Source of the DNA: CBDUUP01 sp965370435
Lineage (GTDB): Bacteria > Chloroflexota > Anaerolineae > Anaerolineales > UBA11579
Reading direction: 5' to 3'
Length of the DNA stretch: 10,667 bases
NCBI GenBank assembly: GCA_965370435.1
Contig: CBDUUP010000129.1
Span: 1-10,667, forward strand
The notes under the pieces are model-generated. The model was given only the letters and a program-made list of their open reading frames with translations. It was not told where the DNA came from and made no database searches. Below are positions 1-5,766 of this stretch, in pieces. The position numbers were made by a program, and so were the translations under genes. Each line of letters begins with the position of its first letter. The first letter of the stretch is position 1.

Positions 1-80
1 TTTTGTGGTTTGGTGGCTTTCGCGGGTCTACCTGCTTTATACGCCCCGCCTAACCCCTCGACTCTTTACTTTCTTACTCC

Positions 81-1586
81 TTAGAGATCGTACAATTCGC
101 CGTACTTGGTGCGCAGATAAGTTATGTATGGATCAATTTTCATCGGCCCGCCGGTGACCCGCTCAATAAGCTCATCAGCGGTGAACATGCAGCCAGACTC
201 ATAAAGGTTTTTCTGGAGCCAGGTCAGCAGAGTGTCGAATTTCCCCTGTCCAACTTCATCGGGTATTTCAGGATGGGCTTGCAGGGCTTGGTTATAGAAT
301 TGTGCGCTGAAAATGTTTCCCAGGGTATACCCCTGGAAAGCGCCGCCAATGACGCCTCCATACCAATGGACATCTTGCAGCGCGCCATCAATATCATCAG
401 GAGCGCGCACGCCCAGGTCAGACTCATAGCGTGCGTGCCAGGCTTCGGGCAAGTCTTTGACCGCCAGGTTCCCCTCCAGTAAAGCCAATTCCAGATCGAA
501 GCGGATCATCACGTGCAGGTTGTAGGTGACCTCGTCAGCGTCAACTCGGATGAGGCTGCGGGCAACCTTATTGATAGCCCGGTAGAAAGTGTCCAACTTG
601 ACCGCGCCGAGTTGGTCGGGGAATACCTTCTGGAGCGTGGGATAATAATGCTCCCAGAATCCCCGGCTGCGCCCGACGATATTCTCCCACAATCGAGATT
701 GACTCTCATGCGCTCCCGCCGACGTGCCGCCTGCCAGGGGTGTTCCATCAAACTTCATCTTTACACCTTGTTCGTACATGGCATGACCGGATTCGTGCAG
801 GGTGCTGAACAAAGCGTCGGTCAGAAAGTTCTCGTCCACCCAGGTGGTGATTCGAATGTCTCCCAGCGAGAATTTGGTCATGAAGGGATGGTGGGTTTTA
901 TCTTGCCGTCCTCGTTCGAAATCAAAGCCATAATCCTTAATAACATTGAGGCCAAAAGCCAATTGCTTCTCTTCGGGGAAATGAACCCGCAAGCATGAAT
1001 CGTCTGCTGGCTCTTGCTCAGTGATCGCTTGGACGATAGGGACCAATTGTTCCCGCAATTCAGCGAAGAGCGCTCGCACGGATTTGGCCTTCATACCATA
1101 GTCCGCGAAGTCAATCAGCGGGTCGGCAATGTGGTCGTAAGGCGCGAATTGTTCGGCGAATTGGCGGCTCAGGTCGAGCGTCTTTTTCAGATTATCTTCC
1201 ACCGCAGCGAAATCATTCTCCGGTCTGGCTTTGTGCCATATATCGTAAGAGAGCGCGCTGTGTTGGATGAACTCCGCCATGAGTTCTGATGGGATTTTGG
1301 TCGCTCTCTCGTAGTTGCGGCGGGTCACCCGGATGAGGCTGGCTTCATCAGAATCGTAGGGCTGGCCATCCTCATAAGATTGAAGTTCGTCCAGCAATTT
1401 CCCGATCTCCGGGCCGGTGAATTTCTCGTGGGCTAACCGCCCCAGGGTTGCCATCTGCCGTCCCCTGGCTGCCGATCCTCCCGGCGGCATGTAGGTTGCC
1501 TGATCCCACCCCAGGATTGAGTTGGCCGAATTCAAATCATCGATTTCTAAAAGACGGGTTTTTAATTCATTAAATTTCTCTTCCAT
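81..1586 (-). CDS. M32 family (Taq-type) metallocarboxypeptidase
   Basis: Zinc-dependent carboxypeptidase that removes residues one at a time from peptide C-termini; it has no signal peptide, so it is probably cytoplasmic peptide turnover. The product is 501 residues, the usual length for the family. All five M32 signatures are visible: DIRIT at about 243-247, HESGH at 264-268 (two zinc-binding His and the catalytic Glu), HESQSRLWEN at 293-302 (third zinc ligand Glu), IRVDAD at 346-351 and GALQDVHW at 401-408. I chose the ATG at 1584-1586 because AAGGAG lies 6 bases upstream and the protein then begins MEEKFNELK, as family members do. A start 19 codons further upstream would run through the palindrome at 1621-1661. 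It is the last gene of the left minus-strand block, separated from the OsmC gene by that palindrome and so perhaps expressed on its own. The family assignment is very secure; the natural substrate is unknown. Confidence 0.96.
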   Translation of the reverse strand: MEEKFNELKTRLLEIDDLNSANSILGWDQATYMPPGGSAARGRQMATLGRLAHEKFTGPEIGKLLDELQSYEDGQPYDSDEASLIRVTRRNYERATKIPSELMAEFIQHSALSYDIWHKARPENDFAAVEDNLKKTLDLSRQFAEQFAPYDHIADPLIDFADYGMKAKSVRALFAELREQLVPIVQAITEQEPADDSCLRVHFPEEKQLAFGLNVIKDYGFDFERGRQDKTHHPFMTKFSLGDIRITTWVDENFLTDALFSTLHESGHAMYEQGVKMKFDGTPLAGGTSAGAHESQSRLWENIVGRSRGFWEHYYPTLQKVFPDQLGAVKLDTFYRAINKVARSLIRVDADEVTYNLHVMIRFDLELALLEGNLAVKDLPEAWHARYESDLGVRAPDDIDGALQDVHWYGGVIGGAFQGYTLGNIFSAQFYNQALQAHPEIPDEVGQGKFDTLLTWLQKNLYESGCMFTADELIERVTGGPMKIDPYITYLRTKYGELYDL

Positions 1587-1620
1587 TAAATTCTCCTTAC
1601 GCTGAATAGATGGGGATATT

Positions 1621-1661
1621 AAATCACTCCGAGAGAGTTTCAAACTCTCCCGGAGTGATTT
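1621..1661. terminator. Long palindrome, probable terminator of the OsmC gene
   Basis: The arms AAATCACTCC-GAGAGAGTTT and AAACTCTCCC-GGAGTGATTT pair over 20 positions with one A/C mismatch (1632 against 1650) around a single central base at 1641. As RNA the innermost pairs must open to make a loop. Read on the minus strand the outer arm ends in GATTT followed by AATAT; on the plus strand it ends in GATTTT. The U-tracts are therefore short and the element could stop transcription from either side only moderately well. It lies 28 bases beyond the OsmC stop codon and 35 bases before the M32 start, which fits a terminator between them. A palindromic protein-binding site is the alternative reading. 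Confidence 0.6.
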
Positions 1662-1689
1662 TACAACATAGTGGGCAAAACCACAACGG

Positions 1690-2130
1690 CTAGGAGAGAG
1701 CCGCTACTGCAACTCGTTGCCCCTCGATTTCATAATTGTGGGTGATGACGATCTCTGGGTCCAAGGAATTGATGACCGAGCAATATTTTTCTTCCGATAG
1801 CTCAATGGCGCGGAGTAATTTCTTGGGTTCAACCTCGCCTTTTACTTTGTAGTGTAAATGGAAGCTGGTGAAATTATAAGGCGCTTCCGAAGCTTGCTCT
1901 CCGGTGCAGATCACTTCTAATGCCTCCAGGGGTTGTCTTTGTTTCTTTAGGATGGTCACTACGTCATAACTCGAACAAGAAGCCGCCGCCAACAGCAGCA
2001 AGTCGGAGGGTTTGAGCCCCGCCCATTCAGGGTCTCTTCCCGACGAACTTCCCACTACGATAGAGTGGCCGTAAGAATCCACTCCCGTCATATAAGTTGA
2101 TTCGATCCACTTCAAATAAACTGATCCCAT
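1690..2130 (-). CDS. OsmC family protein (peroxide-reducing thiol protein)
   Basis: OsmC/Ohr-superfamily protein of 146 residues, the normal size. The family uses a redox-active cysteine pair to reduce organic hydroperoxides or related oxidised small molecules in the cytoplasm. Both cysteines are present: Cys52 in LAAASCSSYDVV and Cys117 in LSEEKYCSVINSL. The fold-typical ends are also present, with SYGHSIVVG near the N-terminus and PEIVITHNYEI near the C-terminus. The sequence is closer to the general OsmC/YhfA-like branch than to Ohr, so the true substrate is uncertain. The ATG at 2128-2130 is preceded by GGAGAAAG at suitable spacing; starts further upstream would overlap the preceding gene. 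Only 20 bases separate it from the end of the DUF3179 gene, so the two are probably cotranscribed, which puts two thiol or selenol redox proteins side by side. Confidence 0.92.
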   Translation of the reverse strand: MGSVYLKWIESTYMTGVDSYGHSIVVGSSSGRDPEWAGLKPSDLLLLAAASCSSYDVVTILKKQRQPLEALEVICTGEQASEAPYNFTSFHLHYKVKGEVEPKKLLRAIELSEEKYCSVINSLDPEIVITHNYEIEGQRVAVAALS

Positions 2131-2150
2131 TTGTCTTTCTCCATTTCTCA

Positions 2151-3275
2151 TTATTCTTCGTCTATCCCGTACACTCTCGTATCCGGGTAGAAATCTTTCC
2201 AACCAAACCAGAACGAAGATGTGCTCTTGATGCGCTCAAGCGTTTTCCCAGCCAGAGGCCCATCCAGCGCGGTCCCGCTCATCCCATCCCATGTCGAACC
2301 GGTCTCCAGGTCAACCAGGATGAGGCCATCCGAAGCCTCGAAAGTGAGGGTTTGCCCGTCCAGCGTGCGGTCGAAAACCACGCCCGAAGCGGGGTCAGTA
2401 TTGAACACCACCAGCACACTCACGTCGCCCACTACATCGTTCACCACCGGCTGCTCACTGAGCACACTGAACGGGTAAGCGACAGCCTCGCCATTGACTT
2501 CAACACCGATGACGAATTGCTTGACTCGAAGGCGGTCATCCCGGTAGGTCTCGCCGATGACGCCTGCGCTGTTGGAGTCATAATACCCGTTGTTGATGTA
2601 AGGATCTTGGATCCCGTAGTATCCTTTTTGCAGGGCCAGGGTATCCGGATGAGTTGCCTTCCAATCTTCCCAGGTCGTTTGCCAGGAGGGCAGGTATTCC
2701 AACTTGGTTCCTTTAAGCGGACCTTCTACGGCCTCGCCTTATAATTGGCTCCAAAGGGTGTCGGTTTGGCGGTCGTACATGACCAATACATTCATAATGA
2801 GCTTGCCGCTAACCCCGAAAGTATATTCTTGTCCGTCAATTTCTCGGGAATACACGATTCCCGTGAAGCAAAGCGGTCACCACGTGACCGCGATCTTGCG
2901 GCCTCCGACGGTGTCGTTGACAATTTCATGCCTCGATAGATGTCCAATAGAATAGGCCCGCGCATCGCCTTCAAACTCCACGCCGATGACCAACTCTGTG
3001 GGCGCGTATTCTTCGTCTGCTTCGTCAGCGCTCAGGAACCGCGGGTTATCAATTGAAGGTATCGCGTCCTTGGGGAGCAAGGTGATAATTTCATAATCTC
3101 GATCCACCTGGGTAGCAGGCGAGTTGGAGCTGTCTTCGCTAGTTGATTGGGGTTCGTCTGGGTTCACCAAACCGCTCTCCTGGGTGTCTTGCGTAGATTG
3201 GCTGGCCGCGCCGCAAGCGCTCAGGATGACCCCGCTGACAAGAAACAGGGTGAGGAGTTGCATTGATCGTTTCAT
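2151..3275 (-). CDS. DUF3179 lipoprotein, candidate selenoprotein (UxxC), with a second in-frame stop
   Basis: The frame encodes 374 residues if both internal stops are read as residues, about the family length. Residues 1-21 form a lipoprotein signal (MKR, hydrophobic stretch, LSAC with Cys21), followed by a Ser/Gln/Asp-rich linker, so the protein should be anchored outside the cytoplasmic membrane. Two homologous halves follow: VNDTVGG...DGQEYTF...YDRQTDTLWSQ...GPLKGTKLE, then VNDVVGD...DGQTLTF...LETGSTW...GPLAGKTLE. The first half should carry C-P-L-C; here codon 133 is TGA, giving AVTW-(TGA)-PLCFTGIVY with the second Cys at 136. A SECIS-like hairpin follows directly. Codon 179 is TAA where LWSQL-L-GEAV is expected. 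Both stops are in one unshifted frame, so this is not a frameshift. The ATG at 3273-3275 has GGAG 8 bases upstream. Without recoding, only residues 1-132 would be made. The biochemical function of DUF3179 is not established. Alternative reading: a pseudogene with two nonsense changes. Confidence 0.8.
2739..2741 (-). other. Second in-frame stop (TAA) inside the DUF3179 gene
   Basis: This is codon 179 of the DUF3179 frame, between LWSQL and GEAVEGPLKG. The family has a Leu here, so one base change (TTA to TAA) explains it. The sequence on both sides remains well-conserved coding sequence in the same frame. TAA is not decoded as selenocysteine. If real, it ends the protein at 178 residues, after the UxxC half. 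An AAAGGA sequence 6 bases before a TTG at 2700-2702 could in principle restart the second half, but those bases also encode the conserved LKGTKL residues, so the resemblance may be chance. Confidence 0.85.
2845..2863 (-). promoter_or_regulatory. SECIS-like hairpin downstream of the TGA
   Basis: Reading the minus strand, 13 bases after the TGA the sequence CGGGAAT-CGTGT-ATTCCCG forms a perfect 7-bp stem with a 5-base loop. The loop begins 21 bases after the UGA (20 intervening bases). From what is known of bacterial SECIS elements (a short stem-loop inside the coding region, apical loop roughly 16-37 bases from UGA, a G in the first two loop bases), this one fits on distance, stem and loop (C, then G, U). 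Pairing in the lower helix nearer the UGA is weak, which is common. The match is by eye, with no folding energy computed. Confidence 0.65.
2877..2879 (-). other. In-frame TGA at a conserved Cys position, candidate selenocysteine codon
   Basis: This TGA is codon 133 of the DUF3179 frame. The flanking residues, AVTW before and PLCFTG after, match the family motif in which a Cys occupies this site, so decoding as Sec gives U-P-L-C, a thioredoxin-like selenenylsulfide pair with Cys136. TGA is an ordinary terminator in this genome: the M20 gene (7377-7379) and the methyltransferase (6484-6486) both end with it. Reassignment to Trp is therefore unlikely, and local recoding is needed. Confidence 0.7.
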
Positions 3276-3340
3276 CGGGTATCTCCATATTGTGTACCAT
3301 TAAAGTTATTGAGTCTTCCAATTTATTCAATTACCGAGGG

Positions 3341-3844
3341 CTATTTGTATATTTTCTCTCCAGCCTTGATAGGAACCTTGAGCCGGTTCTCGAAAGGAGG
3401 AATGGGGCAGGAGTAGTTCTCGTTATAGGCGCAATAAGGATTATAGGCGTAGTTGAAATCAACGTGAAATTTCCCATTGGCCTGTTCTGCAGGCTCAAGG
3501 TAGCGGCCCGCGCCATAGGTTTCCTTTCCAGCCTGGGCGTCTACGAAAGGCAGGAAAAAACCATGCTCATTGGAATAAACGGTGAGTTCAGCCTCATCTC
3601 CATTGACCGCGAACTTGAATTTTCCATATCTCAAATAGGTCTGAATATCTCCAGTAGAGGTCTGCATTTGAATTTGCTCTTGTTCATCAAAGGGCTTTAT
3701 CTCTACCTCATATGTAAAATCGGGATCATCACCAAAATATTTCAATCCCTCGAAATTTGTCTTTTGCTCATGGGTTAGCGGGCTTTGAGGGTGAGAGGCG
3801 AAAAAATCGTCTTTCTGCTCTCTAAAATTATTGATAGTTGTCAT
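3341..3844 (-). CDS. DUF1684 family protein
   Basis: A 167-residue soluble protein of the DUF1684 family, whose biochemical role is not established. No signal peptide or membrane segment is visible, so it is probably cytoplasmic. The N-terminus (NNFREQKDDFFASHPQSPL) matches the usual opening of the family. The diagnostic C-terminal block follows: FFLPFVDAQAGKETYGAGRYLE at about 96-117, then VDFNYAYNPYCAYN at 128-141, YSCPIPPFENRL at 144-155 and VPIKAGEK at 157-164, with the conserved Cys138 and Cys146. The ATG at 3842-3844 is chosen over a TTG five codons upstream because GAAGGAG sits 5-6 bases before it. It is the first gene of the left minus-strand block, 65 bases ahead of the DUF3179 gene, and is plausibly cotranscribed with it. 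Its upstream region holds the two-half-site repeat at 3942-3962. Confidence 0.93.
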   Translation of the reverse strand: MTTINNFREQKDDFFASHPQSPLTHEQKTNFEGLKYFGDDPDFTYEVEIKPFDEQEQIQMQTSTGDIQTYLRYGKFKFAVNGDEAELTVYSNEHGFFLPFVDAQAGKETYGAGRYLEPAEQANGKFHVDFNYAYNPYCAYNENYSCPIPPFENRLKVPIKAGEKIYK

Positions 3845-3941
3845 TCGCTGCTCCTTCAATCCCGAACAAAATTATTGGGATTTTTCGTCTGTATTGACAT
3901 TTAGACGCTGGTGAAAGTTGCTATCTTACGATAGAGTATTT

Positions 3942-3962
3942 TTTCAGTGATTCAGTGTTTCA
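3942..3962 (+). repeat. Two-half-site direct repeat, copy 1
   Basis: The plus strand reads TTTCAGTG, ATTCAGTG, then TTTCA: two 8-base units in tandem plus a partial third. The same arrangement with one base changed (TTTCAGCG) recurs at 8852-8872. It lies about 100 bases upstream of the DUF1684 start and beyond the UbiA terminator, so it could be an operator-like site for the left block or a scrap of a dispersed repeat. On the minus strand a TTGAAA overlapping it is spaced 17 bases from AATACT, a weak promoter-like match. Confidence 0.5.
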
Positions 3963-3988
3963 ATGTCTTACGCACCAAGGAAAAGCTA

Positions 3989-4023
3989 TTAAAATCAAAA
4001 CGGACACGCTCATCGCGTGTCCG
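3989..4023 (-). terminator. Intrinsic terminator of the UbiA gene
   Basis: On the minus strand CGGACACGC and GCGTGTCCG pair perfectly over 9 bp around a 5-base loop, followed directly by TTTTGATTTTAAT. It lies 22 bases beyond the UbiA-type gene's stop codon. A GC-rich stem followed by a U-rich tract is a textbook Rho-independent terminator on this strand. The plus strand lacks a T-tract after the stem. Confidence 0.88.
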
Positions 4024-4044
4024 TAACTTGATTCCCAGATAAAT

Positions 4045-5076
4045 TTACCCGAATAAACCCACCACCCAGGGTACCCCAATATTGAGAAGGATCCCCAGGA
4101 CAAACAGCTCTCCAGCCCTCCGATTGAAATACATCGCCCATCCAACGTACCACAGCGGCCACACCGTCCACTCTTCGGGCGGTTCGGCGGGTTTAGGCTC
4201 CGAGTAAACTTTCCACGCCAGCCGCAATCGAGGCAGCGCCAGCAGAGTCACCAAAACCCACGGGCCGGTGACTTTCAAGACCACCAGTCCGATAATCAGC
4301 AGGTAGAAAACAATAAAAAAGATTTTATTCAGCGCTAACGAGAGCGATTCCCCGATCACTACCGGTATGGAGCGCACCCCCACGCCCACATCCGCCTCCC
4401 GCTTATCAATGTGCTTGCCGACCAATACCGAAGCCACGATCAAACCGTAAGGCAGGGTGGCCAACAAGGTATTGATACTGAACTCTCCGGTGATGACGTA
4501 ATAAGTACCGCCGGTCATCAGCGGCCCCCAAACGATCAAGGCCGTCAACTCGCCCAGCCCGATCCGTTTGAGAATGCCGGTGTACCCCAGGCTGAGTACC
4601 AACCCGCCTAAGGCGAACACCAAAACCATCGGCCCTCGCACGATGGTCAAGTAGATCATAATTGCGAGGTCTATCAAGTTGAGAACCAGCGCGCCCTTGA
4701 GTAACCCATTCGGCGTGGTCAGGCCGCTCAGGATAGGATGAGGACTGTACAGGGCGCGGGGATAGTCTTCCGTGTCCACGCCTTTTTTGGTATCCGTGTA
4801 ATCGTTAATCAAGTTGTTGGATGCATGAGCCGCGACCAGCCCCACAAAACATAGCAGCCCCAGCCACCAATTCAAGTTGCCCGATTCGGCTGCCAGCAGG
4901 ATGCCGATCATCGCTGACGTTATCGTCATCGAGAAGACGCAGGCGCGGGAGATCACCATCCAACGGGTTACCCCGTCTGCCAGGTGGAGGTCCGGCACGT
5001 TGCATCCGTTGAACGCCATTGCCCATCGTTTGAGCAGCGGCAGAGGATGAGATTTTGTTGCAGTTTGAGAAGTCAT
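4045..5076 (-). CDS. UbiA-superfamily membrane prenyltransferase
   Basis: Integral membrane enzyme of 343 residues that would transfer a polyprenyl chain from its diphosphate to an acceptor, as in menaquinone, ubiquinone, heme or archaeal-type lipid synthesis. The first aspartate-rich motif is NDYTDTKKGVD at 91-101, with Asp92, Asp95 and Asp101 to bind Mg-diphosphate. The second is KHIDKREADVG at 221-231, with Asp224 and Asp229, followed by RSIPVVIG as in MenA-like proteins, although the usual NN before this Asp is replaced by KH. Hydrophobic helices fill most of the rest, at roughly 40-61, 70-86, 126-146, 150-166, 176-196, 202-219, 250-285 and 315-342. The ATG at 5074-5076 has AGGAGTG at good spacing. 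It stands alone between its terminator and a repeat-bearing intergenic stretch, so no partner indicates the acceptor. A MenA-type role is possible but not shown. Confidence 0.9.
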   Translation of the reverse strand: MTSQTATKSHPLPLLKRWAMAFNGCNVPDLHLADGVTRWMVISRACVFSMTITSAMIGILLAAESGNLNWWLGLLCFVGLVAAHASNNLINDYTDTKKGVDTEDYPRALYSPHPILSGLTTPNGLLKGALVLNLIDLAIMIYLTIVRGPMVLVFALGGLVLSLGYTGILKRIGLGELTALIVWGPLMTGGTYYVITGEFSINTLLATLPYGLIVASVLVGKHIDKREADVGVGVRSIPVVIGESLSLALNKIFFIVFYLLIIGLVVLKVTGPWVLVTLLALPRLRLAWKVYSEPKPAEPPEEWTVWPLWYVGWAMYFNRRAGELFVLGILLNIGVPWVVGLFG

Positions 5077-5149
5077 TCAGTGGTCACTCCTGGAATAGAT
5101 TATTATGCTTCGGTATGTTACCATATTCGAGGAATGCTGCCAATACGCC

Positions 5150-5215
5150 CGGAAGGTGCGAAGCCTCCTGAGCCAGCGGAAGGTGCGAAGCATCCTGAGC
5201 CTGTCGAAGGATGCG
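5150..5215. repeat. Tandem 27-base repeat ending in an inverted repeat
   Basis: Two 27-base units are adjacent: 5150-5176 and 5177-5203, both opening CGGAAGGTGCGAAGC and both containing TCCTGAGCC; they differ at only two positions. The second unit runs into TCGAAGGATGC, so that GCATCCT (5190-5196) and AGGATGC (5208-5214) form a 7-bp inverted repeat with an 11-base loop. The core CCTGAGCCTGTCGAAGG resembles a short intergenic repeat I recall seeing in many bacterial genomes. It sits in the 266-base gap between the cupin and UbiA-type genes. The rest of that gap (5077-5149 and 5216-5342) shows no gene I can support. Confidence 0.7.
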
Positions 5216-5342
5216 GCTCTTGGGCCGATCCACGGTTTTAGAAAAAGATGAGCATATTCTTCGTTTCGCAGAAGATTGATAATATTACCCAACCAAGTTA
5301 AAGTAATCTGATCGCCCCCGTCCATATATTGTACGCTCTAAC

Positions 5343-5651
5343 TTATTTTACCCCCTCCAAACAACTGACGCCTGCCGGGCCGACGAGGACCCCATGACTC
5401 GTCCCCGGCGGCATCTCCAAGCGGTCGCCGGACATCAGATCAACGTATTGCTCGGATGATTTGGGCAGAGTCACCCGCATCATCCCCTTGGTGACGATGA
5501 TGACCTTGGCCTTAGGAACTGACTGCTCGTCAATATTCTCGCCAGCCTCTCGCGACCACGCTTCTGGAGCGAACCCCTCGCCTTCCAGGGAGGCGCGAAG
5601 TTCGGCTTCGGTCGGAGCAGAACTCTCGTAGTGTTTGGTTACTTTCACCAT
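5343..5651 (-). CDS. Small cupin-domain protein
   Basis: A 102-residue protein that reads as a single cupin barrel. The second cupin motif is clear: GDRLEMPPGTSHGVLVGPAGVSCLEG at about 75-100, with one likely metal-binding His (His86). The first cupin motif lacks its usual His-x-His, and strands such as KAKVIIVTKGMMRVTL (48-63) occupy its place. Metal binding may therefore be weak or absent, and I cannot assign a reaction. No signal peptide or membrane segment is visible. The ATG at 5649-5651 has no clear ribosome binding site; no other ATG, GTG or TTG lies in frame between it and the upstream stop, so either the start is weak or the transcript is leaderless. A 115-base gap separates it from the membrane-protein gene upstream, and the link between the two is unclear. 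Confidence 0.8.
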   Translation of the reverse strand: MVKVTKHYESSAPTEAELRASLEGEGFAPEAWSREAGENIDEQSVPKAKVIIVTKGMMRVTLPKSSEQYVDLMSGDRLEMPPGTSHGVLVGPAGVSCLEGVK

Positions 5652-5766
5652 GGTGTATTCGGTAGCAACGGCGTCAACGATTTCGGAATTGTAACCGCCA
5701 TAGTGTATTGCAATTTAATCAAATGGTTATTTGCCTTGCTTTCTTCTTGGCCGGAGCGAACGGCAT

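Noticed and set aside
1..80. Possible gene or terminator at the left edge
   Set aside because: Only 80 bases downstream of the M32 stop are visible; no convincing hairpin with a T-tract or open frame is seen.
513..998. A 161-codon plus-strand frame inside the M32 gene
   Set aside because: The opposite strand carries all five M32 signatures; this frame has no recognisable content.
2097..2744. A 215-codon plus-strand frame over the DUF3179 and OsmC genes
   Set aside because: It is a shadow of two recognisable minus-strand genes; there is no ribosome binding site or recognisable domain.
2877..2879. TGA read as Trp under an altered genetic code
   Set aside because: The family residue at this site is Cys, other Trp codons in the window are TGG, and TGA ends the methyltransferase and M20 genes normally.
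2739..2879. A frameshift explaining the broken DUF3179 gene
   Set aside because: Starts and stops of both halves differ by multiples of three, and the intervening codons translate to conserved family sequence in one frame, so the breaks are stops and not shifts.
4045..5076. Naming the prenyltransferase menA
   Set aside because: The aspartate-rich motifs fit UbiA enzymes generally, but the second motif is atypical (KH in place of NN) and no menaquinone gene is adjacent.
5150..5215. A CRISPR array
   Set aside because: The two units are directly adjacent with no spacers, and there are no cas genes.
5077..5325. An 82-codon minus-strand frame between the cupin and UbiA-type genes
   Set aside because: Much of it is translation of the intergenic tandem repeat (SFDRLRMLRTF and similar), it has no ribosome binding site, and it runs up to the next gene's start.
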